The notes under the pieces are model-generated. The model did not search any database. It worked only from the letters and a program-made list of their open reading frames with translations, and was not told where the DNA came from. From Thioploca sp. (GTDB lineage Bacteria > Pseudomonadota > Gammaproteobacteria > Beggiatoales > Beggiatoaceae), in NCBI GenBank assembly GCA_012032555.1, contig JAAUSR010000026.1, positions 1 to 60,537 of the forward strand: a DNA stretch of 60,537 nucleotides, given 5' to 3'. The position numbers were made by a program, and so were the translations under genes. Positions 47,567 through 57,300 of the stretch are shown piece after piece; position 1 is the stretch's first letter, and every line of letters begins with the position of its first letter.

Positions 47567-48646
47567 ATGTCTTTAACTGCACCACAATGGTTAGAAAAAA
47601 TTCGTGTTTTACCACTCCCCACTAAAGTCAAAATTATGAATGTGTGTGGTGGACATGAACGAACCATTACGATGGCTGGTTTGCGAAGTGTTTTACCGGC
47701 TCAAATTGAACTAATTCCCGGACCTGGCTGTCCGGTTTGTATTTGTCCAGAAGAAGATGTTTATACGGCTATCCAATTAGCGTTAAAAGAAAAGATTACC
47801 TTAGTCGCATTTGGTGACATGCTTAGAGTGCCAGTCAATGTCAGTAAAAAATCGGCCCGTTCACTTGAACAAGCCAAAGCAATGGGTGCTGACATTCGCC
47901 CCGTTGCTTCACCCTTAGAAGTATTACAAATCGCTCAACAACAACCCAAGCAAACCATTGTCTTTTTTGCGGCTGGTTTTGAAACGACGATTGCCCCAGT
48001 AGCAGCCTTAATTGCTCAGGGTATTCCGAATAACTTATTGATTTTACTATCAGGGCGCTTGACTTGGCCAGCAGTCGCTTTATTATTAGAAACGGGAGCA
48101 GCGGCATTTGATGCTTTAATTGCACCTGGTCATGTGGCAACTATTATGGGAGCAGAAGAATGGCAATTTGTCGTAGAAAAATACCATATTCCTACTGCTA
48201 TTGCTGGTTTTACACCAGCTAGTTTACTGGCTGCTCTCTATTCGATTTTGCGCCAATTAATCGAACAAAATTATTTTCTTGATAATTGTTATCCTCAAGT
48301 TGTTAAGCCCAAAGGAAATCCAACTGCACAACGTTATTTATCCACAACCATGAAGATTATTGATGCTAATTGGCGTGGTATTGGTGTGATTCCAACTTCT
48401 GGCTTTTCCTTAAAGGAATCTCAACTCGATGCGGGAGTGCAATTTCCTGATTATGGCCAGGAAAATCGGCAACATCGTGGTGAAATGCCACCTGGTTGTG
48501 ATTGTGCCCAAGTTTTATTAGGTCATATTTATCCTAATCAATGTCGCTTATACGGTAACGCTTGCATACCTCGAAGTCCAGTTGGTCCTTGTATGGTTTC
48601 TGAAGAAGGCGCTTGCCGAATTTGGTGGGCTGGTAGGGTAAGGTAA
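47567..48646 (+). CDS. hypD: hydrogenase maturation protein HypD-like
   Basis: A 359-aa protein. HypD signatures: NVCGGHERTITMAGL (first Cys), IPGPGCPVCICPEED (Cys pair), FGDMLRVP, AAGFETT, IAPGHV, and the C-terminal 4Fe-4S region PGCDCAQVLLG, PNQCRLYGNAC and VSEEGAC. HypD, with HypC, builds the Fe(CN)2CO group of [NiFe] hydrogenase. The N-terminus is about 25 residues shorter than in E. coli. No hypA, B, C, E or F lies nearby, which is unusual but common in large-genome sulfur bacteria with dispersed hyp genes. Confidence 0.88.
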   Translation: MSLTAPQWLEKIRVLPLPTKVKIMNVCGGHERTITMAGLRSVLPAQIELIPGPGCPVCICPEEDVYTAIQLALKEKITLVAFGDMLRVPVNVSKKSARSLEQAKAMGADIRPVASPLEVLQIAQQQPKQTIVFFAAGFETTIAPVAALIAQGIPNNLLILLSGRLTWPAVALLLETGAAAFDALIAPGHVATIMGAEEWQFVVEKYHIPTAIAGFTPASLLAALYSILRQLIEQNYFLDNCYPQVVKPKGNPTAQRYLSTTMKIIDANWRGIGVIPTSGFSLKESQLDAGVQFPDYGQENRQHRGEMPPGCDCAQVLLGHIYPNQCRLYGNACIPRSPVGPCMVSEEGACRIWWAGRVR

Positions 48647-48725
48647 GTAATTTTTATATAACTAACAAATAGTTGTAACCAGTTATTGCGACGTAGTTAG
48701 CCTGATTATCCGTTTAGTTAAGCGG

Positions 48726-48792
48726 GTAAAGTAGGCACTGCCTATTTCACCTTGAAAAGAGACAATAAATAGTAAGGTAGGCATAACCTACC
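48726..48792 (+). terminator. two hairpins between hypD and the FmdB-like gene
   Basis: GTAAAGTAGGC and GCCTATTTCAC form an imperfect stem (48726-48750). GGTAGG and CCTACC form another (48776-48792). They lie between convergent genes ending at 48646 and 48841 and probably stop both. Confidence 0.45.
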
Positions 48793-48840
48793 CTACCTCT
48801 AAATGATTGCTGGTTTAGCACCTAGGTTGACATTGGGTTC

Positions 48841-49095
48841 CTAATTGAAGCCACACATCCCACTGGGACAACAACTTCCTGATGCACAACTCGGTTCGGC
48901 GTTTTTTAAGGCACTACTGCGAACAAATTGTCCACCGGTAATTAAACGTTCTACTGGGCTATCAGCGGGTATATTACCTAATTCTATACCAGCATGACTG
49001 CAAACCTCACCCCAAGTGGTCAGTGTCTCACTCATCGCGTGTTTCACTTCAACAACTTGACCATTGCTGGTACAGCGATAATCATAAGTTGGCAT
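48841..49095 (-). CDS. FmdB-like zinc-ribbon protein with altered Cys pattern
   Basis: An 84-aa protein that starts MPTYDYRC like FmdB-type zinc ribbons and has the family SPVERLITGG. The usual second Cys of each CxxC knuckle is missing (YRCTSNG and EVCSHAG), so the standard ribbon may not form. The C-terminus is Cys-rich (CASGSCCPSGMCGFN), which might give alternative metal sites. Function unknown. The start is preceded by AGGAG in the gene sense (ccagaaggagac). Confidence 0.7.
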   Translation of the reverse strand: MPTYDYRCTSNGQVVEVKHAMSETLTTWGEVCSHAGIELGNIPADSPVERLITGGQFVRSSALKNAEPSCASGSCCPSGMCGFN

Positions 49096-49506
49096 ATTAA
49101 TGTCTCCTTCTGGTTTTCAAGAAATGAAATTATTCGCAATTAATTTGCTTTGATAATCTTTAAAAAAGATAAAGGATATAAGATAGGGTAATTTTATAAT
49201 ATTTCAATTCTACCGACTAGCTTGCTTAAGCAAATGTAACTTCACCACTATCAATTTAAATAGCTATCGATAACATGACCATTGGGCTTTACAACACATC
49301 ATCTGCATTGGTTGGAAACAATATCCGGATTGCATCACCGAACATCAACGAGTTGGGTGGGATAACGGCTACCGAGAAGGACTCCTCAAGCTGGCAGTCC
49401 GAGCAAGGTAGCGTGATTGCCCGGCTATAAAATACTTGCTCATACCAGCTAACTACAATACAATTCAAAATTAAAGAATTATCTTCTATTTCGGAGGAAA
49501 TCAATT
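49096..49506. other. 411-bp intergenic region with a GC-richer segment
   Basis: Between FmdB-like (minus) and transglutaminase-like (plus) genes. It holds the palindrome TTGCTTAAGCAA (49222-49233). From about 49275 to 49430 the base composition rises and a 52-codon plus-strand frame (MTIGLYNTSSALVGNN...) opens, and a minus-strand frame opens too. Neither has a ribosome-binding site or a known match, so I do not call either a gene. Confidence 0.4.
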
Positions 49507-50241
49507 ATGATTATGGATGCCAATTTTTGGAATAATAAATGGCAACAAGCTCCCGTCACCTATACGGGTAGAACTTTAAAAGGTAGCTCAGAACGAATTG
49601 TTTGTGATGTCAAATGTTTTATTACTCCCAATGATGCCATTCTAGCTGAGCTTGTTCATGACTACCAATTGAAAAAACCAACACCCAATTCTATTGCTCA
49701 ATCAACACAACAGTTTGTCGTTAAATTTTTAGATTATGCTGATGACGAGGAAGCGAGTAAGTGTCCTGAATACTGGCAATTTCCTTTTGAAACCTTGCAA
49801 ACTAACGTTGGTGATTGCGAAGACGGTGCTATTTTAATGGCCAGTTTAATGATTCAATCTGGTATTCCGGCTTATCGAGTTAAAGTCTGTGCCGGTTATG
49901 TACGAGAATCTCCCACTGCTCCAGAGGGTGGACATGCTTACTGTATTTATTTAGCCGATAGAAGAGGAGATACTCAAGATTGGGTTGTCATGGATTGGTG
50001 TTATTACGAAGATTCTCATCTTGCTCCTGAAGATAAGCCATTAGCCAAAGCTGGGGGTTATAAGGGTTTTTATAAAGATCTTTGGTTTACTTTTAACAAC
50101 GAATATTCTTGGAACCAAGAAAGTTTAGAAATCGAAGCCCGTCGCATTAGTCGAAGTCAAGCAACTGCCGCTAGAGCAGAAATCTTAGGTACAGCAACAT
50201 TGAAAAGCGTTATAGATAAAATTAAGAACAAAGTTAAATAA
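49507..50241 (+). CDS. transglutaminase-like cysteine protease-fold protein
   Basis: A 244-aa protein with the transglutaminase-like triad: Cys in VGDCEDGAILMASLM, His in EGGHAYCIYLAD, Asp in VVMDWCYYED. The N-terminus (FWNNKWQQAPVTYTGR) and the conserved DWCYYED are typical of bacterial transglutaminase-like proteins, which may be proteases, peptidoglycan enzymes or non-catalytic. The start has CGGAGGA upstream. No signal peptide is present, so it is cytosolic. Two hairpins follow (50258-50277 and 50373-50390). Confidence 0.8.
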   Translation: MIMDANFWNNKWQQAPVTYTGRTLKGSSERIVCDVKCFITPNDAILAELVHDYQLKKPTPNSIAQSTQQFVVKFLDYADDEEASKCPEYWQFPFETLQTNVGDCEDGAILMASLMIQSGIPAYRVKVCAGYVRESPTAPEGGHAYCIYLADRRGDTQDWVVMDWCYYEDSHLAPEDKPLAKAGGYKGFYKDLWFTFNNEYSWNQESLEIEARRISRSQATAARAEILGTATLKSVIDKIKNKVK

Positions 50242-50257
50242 TTGGATTGATTTTGGT

Positions 50258-50277
50258 GTCGGCAAATGGTTGCCGAC
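50258..50277 (+). terminator. terminator hairpin after the transglutaminase-like gene
   Basis: GTCGGCAA and TTGCCGAC pair perfectly around a 4-base loop, 17 bases after the stop at 50241. A compact intrinsic-terminator candidate. Confidence 0.55.
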
Positions 50278-50372
50278 CTCGGTTTATTGTTGAACCCCAG
50301 TGAATATAATCAAAAAGCAAAATATCTTATCATATTGAATTTATAATCAATAGCTTATTAAACTAATTCCAG

Positions 50373-50390
50373 TTGGCAATCCTTTGCCAA
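50373..50390 (-). terminator. hairpin at the 3' end of the secreted repeat protein
   Basis: TTGGCAA and TTGCCAA pair around a 4-base loop just before the 3' end of the minus-strand gene (50404). It shares the GGCAA/TTGCC core with the hairpin at 50258-50277. Confidence 0.5.
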
Positions 50391-50403
50391 CATGAGAATG
50401 GAT

Positions 50404-51642
50404 TTAATTCCCATCAACCACATTATCCACCGCTAATTCAAATTGATTATTACTCATGCCATTCACTTCAACGGTATAAACGCCGGCTTTTAGCCCCTGA
50501 ACATTCAGTGGAATAGTTTTCTCAAAAGGAACCAGTGCCATAGTGCAAGCAATTTCTGGAGGAGGTGGCGGTGTAGTCGTCATAGTCACCTTGAAAACAT
50601 TATCTGTTTGTGTCGTATTGATTTGGTCAATTTGCTGACAACCATTTGAAAACTTTCCTTTAACTTTAGCATTAACTTTTACAGGGATAGATTCAAGTAC
50701 CTGAATATTAACATCATTAATAAGCGCCTTAAAAAGAATATTATCTACGGCTAATTCAAAAGTATCACTGATACCATTAACATTCACTGTATAAATACCG
50801 GCTTTCAGTTGGGTAACATCAAGCGAAACAATTTCTTTAAACGGAACGAGTATATCAGGACAATCTATATCTGGAAGTGATGAATTTATAGTGGTGATAG
50901 TGATATTGAAGGTATTATCTTCACGTACTACCTGAATCTGATCAATTTTTTGGCAGGGATTCGCCAATTGTCCGGTGATAACCGCCCTAACTGTTACTGG
51001 CAAAGATCCAAGAATCTGAATATCAAGTTGTTCAATATAAACCGGTTGTTGAATGGTGAATGGCTGTTGTAGTTGGACACTATCGACAGCAAACCGGAGT
51101 GATTCACTGGATTCTAACGACAAATCTGCTGAATAAATACCGCCGATACCATGATCCATTGCTAGACAAGGAACATGTACTTTACCTTGTTCTGGGTGAT
51201 AAATAGCCATACAATCAATATTAGCCGTGATTTTAGTAATGATTTCTGGAGAAACCGGTTGAATTAGAATGAGTTCTTGATTGGTGATGATTGAAGGTGC
51301 ACTTTGTTTAACATCTGTTTTAATGAAGAAAATAGCTTCTTGACCGGTGGCTATTTGTTCTCCACAATTTTCGTCCAGTTGAGTTACCGTCACGGTACTT
51401 GGACCATTGCCTTTAAAATATTGAGAAACCTGAATAACTAATTGAGATAAATTAAGTTCTTTTATAGTACCTTGAAATACATAGGATGCTGTTTTGACTG
51501 TATTAGCCATACTAGTTTGACCATCTAACTCTAACGTACACGCTGACAATATGGTTGAGGAAAGAAAATTTAATACCATTCCTAGCGTGATGATGGTCAG
51601 AAACCATTGTCGTAAATAATATAGCCGATGGCTATTTTTCAT
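50404..51642 (-). CDS. secreted protein with two tandem beta-sandwich repeats
   Basis: A 412-aa protein with a signal segment (FLTIITLGMVLNFLSSTILS), ending with a Cys (SAC) that could be lipidated. Residues about 40-175 form a first domain (VTQLDENCGEQIATGQEAIF). Two related repeats of about 110 residues follow (about 185-300 and 305-410), each with a 'PVTVRAVITGQ' or 'PVKVNAKVKG' strand, a CQ-IDQI motif (QKIDQIQVV, QQIDQINTT), an AC/DC and 'GIYTVNVNG/GVYTVEVNG' then FELAVDN. It is exported and probably disulphide-linked. I do not recognise the family. A PPPPP stretch separates parts of the second repeat. Confidence 0.7.
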   Translation of the reverse strand: MKNSHRLYYLRQWFLTIITLGMVLNFLSSTILSACTLELDGQTSMANTVKTASYVFQGTIKELNLSQLVIQVSQYFKGNGPSTVTVTQLDENCGEQIATGQEAIFFIKTDVKQSAPSIITNQELILIQPVSPEIITKITANIDCMAIYHPEQGKVHVPCLAMDHGIGGIYSADLSLESSESLRFAVDSVQLQQPFTIQQPVYIEQLDIQILGSLPVTVRAVITGQLANPCQKIDQIQVVREDNTFNITITTINSSLPDIDCPDILVPFKEIVSLDVTQLKAGIYTVNVNGISDTFELAVDNILFKALINDVNIQVLESIPVKVNAKVKGKFSNGCQQIDQINTTQTDNVFKVTMTTTPPPPPEIACTMALVPFEKTIPLNVQGLKAGVYTVEVNGMSNNQFELAVDNVVDGN

Positions 51643-52126
51643 GATTTTTCTCCTAAAATTTAGGGTTTTAATATCACGTTAACAATTTAATAAATAGGTA
51701 ATAAACTCAGAAAAAGCAAGTAGGATGTAGTAATTTTTCTAGGTTGGCTTAAAGTGAAACTTTACTTGGTAAGTTTAGCGTTGATCTTAATTAAATTAAG
51801 GAAAACTTTTCCGCTCTCACCGGGAGAGATCCCCCTTGGAAAATCAACCCTTACCAATGCAACCAAAAATCAGTTTATCACCTCTCAACTTATTCCTGAA
51901 TATAAATTAAGATTAACAGCATTTGTCATTATTTCATATAGTAATATATAAATTAACATTATGAAACAATTAATTATAAAAGATAGTTTTATAGTATATT
52001 AATAAACTATCATAATACCTTGAAAATTTAGTATTATAAAAATAATGTCAGAATTATTTTATCGGTCTATACTATTTATAATTTGACGCATAAGCGTTAC
52101 ATCGATATTTGTAAGGAGATTTAGGT
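51643..52126. other. 484-bp divergent intergenic region
   Basis: It separates the minus-strand secreted repeat protein from the giant DUF11 gene, and holds both promoters. A plus-strand frame at 51754-51951 (GTG start, no ribosome-binding site) is not called. The remainder is AT-rich with no recognisable site; the last 12 bases before 52127 contain AAGGAGAT, the giant gene's ribosome-binding site. Confidence 0.5.
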
Positions 52127-54343
52127 ATGACATTGTTTACCTCTCGCATTGAGGTTTATTGGAGCATTCGGTACACCAACTTCAAAGGCATTTTAGGATT
52201 ATTTCTGCTGCTAAGCAATTTGCTTCCAGTCGCGTGGAGTGAAGAATCAACTCCCATTAACTTGACCTTAATTGATACCAAAATAAATAATTCTGATAAT
52301 GTTACTGGACTTAACCAAGTTAATTCAGTCGCTATGAGTTCTGATGGTAGACACCTTTATACGACTAGTTTCGATGGTGTTGTAACTGTTTTTAGTCGTG
52401 ATAATGGTAGTGGTAAATTATCATGGGTTCAAACAATCAATAATAGTGATTTAGATAATAATGGCTTGAACGGTGCCAGTGCGGTACTGGTTAGTCCTGA
52501 TAATAAACATGTTTATGTGGCTAGCTTTTTTGACAATGCGGTTGTCGTATTTACACGAGATCAGACCACGGGTAAATTAACATTAGTCGAAATTCAACAA
52601 GATGGCAGTAGTGGCGGGGATGGTTTAGCGGGTGCTAATGCTTTAGCTATGAGTGCTGATAATTCACGTCTTTATGTGACGGCTGCTAATGATAATGCGC
52701 TAACAGTATTTGCCAGAAATGTAAATAGCGGTGGCTTAACTTTTCTGAATAAGCAACAACAAGGTTTGAGTACACCAACACATGTCGCGGTAAGTCGAGA
52801 TAATATTTTTATTTATGTTACCAATAGTAATTCGGTTAGCCGTTTTACTCGTAACCCCAATCAAGGTGAAATCGCTTATGTCGATACTTTAGGTAGCGGG
52901 GTTGATGGTGTTGCGGATCTCAATGGTGCTCAAAGTATAACGATTAGTCCTGATAATAATCAAGCTTATATAGTGAGTAGTGATAATAGTGCTCTACTAG
53001 CTTTTAATAAGGATGTCAGTGGTCAACTCGCTTTTTTACAAACTTATCGAAATGGTGATAGTGGGATCAATGGATTAGGTGGAGCAAGTGCTGTTGTGGT
53101 TAGTCCAGATGGTCGTTTGGTTTATGTAGCTGGTATGAATAATAAAGCGATTGCCATATTCAATCGTGATGCAACTACCGGTTTACTGAGTTTCAACAAT
53201 CTCGTCCAGAATAGCAGTAGTTTAGATGGTGTTAAAGCGGTAATAATCAGTCCAGATGGCAATCATATTTATGCTGCCGCAACTTCTAGCAAGGCAATTA
53301 GTGCATTTACGACCAAGTCGACTGATTTAGAAATTACCTTAACCACCTCTGCAAAAGTACCTATCAATAGTCCTTTAACTTACAGCATTACAGTCAATAA
53401 TAAAGGTAGTGAACCCGCAACTGGTATCACCTTAGTTGATACTTTGCCCACTGGTGTTACCTTTGCGCCGGCACAGTCGAACCCAGGTTGTAGCTACGAT
53501 ACTAATACTAATCAAGTGACTTGTTCATTAGGAGAACTACAACCTAATATAACCGCTTCGGCTCTGGTAACGGTAATAACGCCGGCAACGGTTACCATGA
53601 GTACCCTAACCAATCAAGTCACCGTAACGGCTAATCAAGCGGATAGCAATTTAGCTAACAATACGGCTGAAAAAAGTACCCAATTATCTGAAACCGTCTC
53701 TAAAGTTGATTTAAAAGCAGAGATTTCAACTAATTTAGAAACGGCTAGTATTAATAGTGCGCTAATTTATACGGTTACGGTCACTAATCAAGGAGCCGAT
53801 TTGGCTAATAATGTGGTATTAACTAGTACCTTACCAACCGATGTGATTTATGACATTGTTGAAAGTGATTCGCGTTGTATCAATAATACCGGCACTGTCA
53901 CTTGCCAATTAGGTACCCTGACGATCAATCAACCTAATTCAGTGCTTATTTATGTTACCACACCTCAAACCATAGGAACAGTTACTTTTACTGCTGAAGT
54001 AAAAAGCGACGATTTTGATCCAACACCAACTAATAATATGGCGAGTAAGTCAATCAATGTTGACAATCTTCAATTCGATTTGGAGATTATCGATGCAGTA
54101 GCAAACCCTTTTACTGGTATTGATATTAATAGTGAGATAATCTATACCGCAACTATCAATAACAATGGTCCAACTCAAGCCAGTGGAGTTATTTTAACCA
54201 CCACTTTGCCGTCGTCAGTGGAATATATTTCTAGCACCCCTAATTGTGGCGATGATGTTGAAGGGCAAGTAACTTGTTTTCTCGGTAATTTAAATGCCGT
54301 GGTAATCAAAAAGTTGAGCTTAAAGCTAAGGCTGTTCAAGTAG
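52127..54343 (+). CDS. giant secreted propeller/DUF11 protein, 5' part of the frameshifted gene
   Basis: The 5' part of one gene of about 2437 aa continuing to 59439. Strong ribosome-binding site (AAGGAGAT) and a signal segment (GILGLFLLLSNLLPVAWS). Residues about 45-395 form a seven-bladed beta-propeller of the YVTN/lactonase kind (repeated SVAMSSDGRHLYTT, VLVSPDNKHVYVAS, VVVSPDGRLVYVAG). Three DUF11 domains follow (about 400-520, 525-645, 650-738), e.g. VPINSPLTYSITVNNKGSEP, LPTGVTF. The frame ends early after CFLGNLNAVV; the correct continuation is in the next frame at about 54296-54303, where one base is missing. Confidence 0.88.
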   Translation: MTLFTSRIEVYWSIRYTNFKGILGLFLLLSNLLPVAWSEESTPINLTLIDTKINNSDNVTGLNQVNSVAMSSDGRHLYTTSFDGVVTVFSRDNGSGKLSWVQTINNSDLDNNGLNGASAVLVSPDNKHVYVASFFDNAVVVFTRDQTTGKLTLVEIQQDGSSGGDGLAGANALAMSADNSRLYVTAANDNALTVFARNVNSGGLTFLNKQQQGLSTPTHVAVSRDNIFIYVTNSNSVSRFTRNPNQGEIAYVDTLGSGVDGVADLNGAQSITISPDNNQAYIVSSDNSALLAFNKDVSGQLAFLQTYRNGDSGINGLGGASAVVVSPDGRLVYVAGMNNKAIAIFNRDATTGLLSFNNLVQNSSSLDGVKAVIISPDGNHIYAAATSSKAISAFTTKSTDLEITLTTSAKVPINSPLTYSITVNNKGSEPATGITLVDTLPTGVTFAPAQSNPGCSYDTNTNQVTCSLGELQPNITASALVTVITPATVTMSTLTNQVTVTANQADSNLANNTAEKSTQLSETVSKVDLKAEISTNLETASINSALIYTVTVTNQGADLANNVVLTSTLPTDVIYDIVESDSRCINNTGTVTCQLGTLTINQPNSVLIYVTTPQTIGTVTFTAEVKSDDFDPTPTNNMASKSINVDNLQFDLEIIDAVANPFTGIDINSEIIYTATINNNGPTQASGVILTTTLPSSVEYISSTPNCGDDVEGQVTCFLGNLNAVVIKKLSLKLRLFK

Positions 54344-57300
54344 GAACCAATATTTCTAATAAGTTCGAGGTCAAGGCGAGTGGTATCGATACCAATGATA
54401 ACAATAATTCTAAAGAAGTAACTCTAGGTAGCATTATAGGTAAAACCACTGATTTAAGTGTTACTGTAAATGATGGTAGTAAAACCGTATTAGTAGGTAG
54501 TCCGGTCACCTATACGATAACGGTTGCTAATAACGGAAATACCGATAATTCAGCTGATCTCGACGTCAATTTAACTGGTAAAAATCTCACCATTGGAAAG
54601 ATCAGCGGTGATAACTGTGGCACCGGTTTGAGTTTCACTTGTCAATTAACGGTTCCAGCCGGGAAAGATAACCAGATCACGGTTGAGGTCACACCCAATG
54701 AATTAGGCAATATCACTTTAACTGCTAAAGCCAAAAACAATAATGATATCTTTGACCCCAACCCATCAAATAACACCGTCACTAAAGAAACTGCCGTTTC
54801 TGACAAACAAATTGATTTAGGTGTGACATTAGAGGCTGTGCCTAATCCAGCTTTCTTAGCCAAAAATTTTACCTATACTATTACCGTTACTAATACGGAT
54901 GCGAACAACCAAGCCACTGAAGTCACCGTAACACAGGAATTACCGCCCGGGGTAACTTTTGTGTCTGCTACGACAACTCAAGGTCAGTGCACTCAAGCGA
55001 ATAACCTCGTGACTTGTCCACTTGGACCAGTCGATCCGAACGGGAATGCTAAAATCTTGACCGAAGTGACACCGCAATCCACCGGTAAATTAAAAAGTAC
55101 GGTTACTGTCAACAGTGCGGTTTTTGATCCACAACCGACTAATGATACCGCGAGTATTGAAGTAGAAGTGGGTCAATTTAAAGCGGACCTGGCTTTAAGT
55201 ATCGCTGATACCCCAGATCCAGCTACTATTAATGATCCGCTTACTTATACTTTCACTGTCACGAATAATGGTCCGGATCCGGTAACCAATATCGAATTAG
55301 TGAATACTTTACCTCAAAGTGTTACGCTTAAAACGCCTGCCCAATTAACTCCCGCAGAGGTTGGTGGTAATTGTCTTGATATGAATGCCGCCAGAGAAAT
55401 TCATTGTATAATTCCTACTTTACCCAATCAAGGCACCGCTACGATGACTTTAGTGGTTACACCTACCGTGTTAGGTGAATTAACTCACATCGCTTACGTC
55501 AAAGGTAAAGAATTTGATGACAATGAAGAAAACAACAAAATCACTGCTATAACTCAGATTAACAACTCCACGACCCTATTTTTAATTGAAACTAAAAAGA
55601 ATGAAGAGGCTGGCATCCAAGGCTTGGAAGGAGTAAATGCCCTTACCGTAAGTCCAGATGGTCAATATGTTTATGCCGCTAGTTTTACTAACAATGCCTT
55701 AGTTGTTTTTCAACGTCAAGAAAGCGATGGACGCCTCAAATTTTTCCAAGTCATTCAAGATGATTCTAATGATGTTGATGGTTTAGCCAATGCAAGTAGT
55801 GTTAGCGTCAGTCCTGATAATGCTTTTGTTTATGTGACTGGTTTTAGTGATACCGCGGTAGCGGTGTTCAGTCGAGATGCGGTGAGTGGCGTATTAAATT
55901 TTGTTGAAGTTCATAAAAATGGTGTTGCTGGTGTACAAGGTTTAGGGGGCGCCTTTGCAATTCTAGCTACGACTAAGCAAGTTTATGTTGCTGGAAGTAG
56001 TGATGATGCTATTGCCATCTTCAATCGAGATTCCAAAACTGGCAAACTAAGCTTCCAAGAAGCGATTAGCTTTGCTGATGTTTCGCAAAATTTAGATGCG
56101 GTTAATGCGTTAGCCGTCAGTCCCGATGGCTCATATTTATTTGCCGCTAGCCTCAATAGTAATCGTTTATCCGTATTTCGGCGTGATCCGGATAGTGGAG
56201 CACTGAGTTTAATTCAAACACTTACCAACAACTTGGCTGGTGTACAAGGCTTAGAACAAGCGAGTGGAGTTATTGTCAGTCCCGATGGTAAACAAATTTA
56301 TACGATTGGTAAAGGCAACGATAATGCTGTCGCTGTTTTCCAACAAGATCCGCAAACGGGTGTGCTGGGTTTTGTGGAAGTTCATCGCAATGGTATAGAA
56401 GGCGTAACCGGGCTCAATGGTGCGGAAGATTTAGCAATTAGCCCGCGTGGTGATTATGTTTATGTGGTCAGCAGCACTGAGAATGCCATAGCGGCCTTTC
56501 GCCGGGATTTAACCACTGGACGACTCACTTTTGTCGATAGACGAATTGATGGTATTGATGGCGTAGACGGATTAGCAAGTGCTCGTGCGGTTGCAGTCAG
56601 TCCTTCAGGTGCTCATATTTATGTCGCTGGTTTTGGAGATAATGCTATTGCGGTTCTGAGTGTGGCCACCGCCGATTTGAATCTCGTGATGAGTGATGGT
56701 GAAGATCCGGTCAATATTGGTGATAACGTCGCTTATATTTTAACTTTAACTAATGATGGTCCTCATCCAGCAACTGGAATCGTTCTAACAGAACAACTCC
56801 CAGAAAATCTTAATTTAATGTCATCAAGCCCCAGTCAGGGTCAATGTTTAACTGCCGAAAAGCAGTTACAATGTAGTTTAGGCAGCTTAAAAGTGGGTAG
56901 CAAACTGACCCTATCACTCGTAGTAGCTGTCGCTGAACCCGGTGAATTAAGTCAAACCGTGACGGTCACGGCGAATGAGTTTGATCCGACTCCAGTAACC
57001 GTTACTGAAACCACTCAAGTCACGGCAAAAGCGGATTTATGGATCAATATTGATGTCACACCAACTATCGCTCGGATTCAAATGCCGGTAACTTATAGCA
57101 TAACCATTACTAATGATGGACCCCACCCGGCAAAAGACATCGCTGTTCAAACTGAAATTCCTAATGGCGTACAATTTAACTCAGCACAACTTAGCCCAGA
57201 GTCAACGCCTTGTGATTTTGATATTGATAAACGTACGGTTAATTGTACTCTCACTGAGCTAGCTACTGGGGCAAATCGGATAGTAATTTTGATGGTTACC

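Noticed and set aside
49289-49504. A 71-codon minus-strand frame in the gap before the transglutaminase-like gene
   Set aside because: It has no ribosome-binding site and no recognisable content; it would also lie over the transglutaminase promoter.
51754-51951. A 65-codon plus-strand frame with a GTG start
   Set aside because: No ribosome-binding site, no family resemblance, and it sits in AT-rich divergent promoter DNA.
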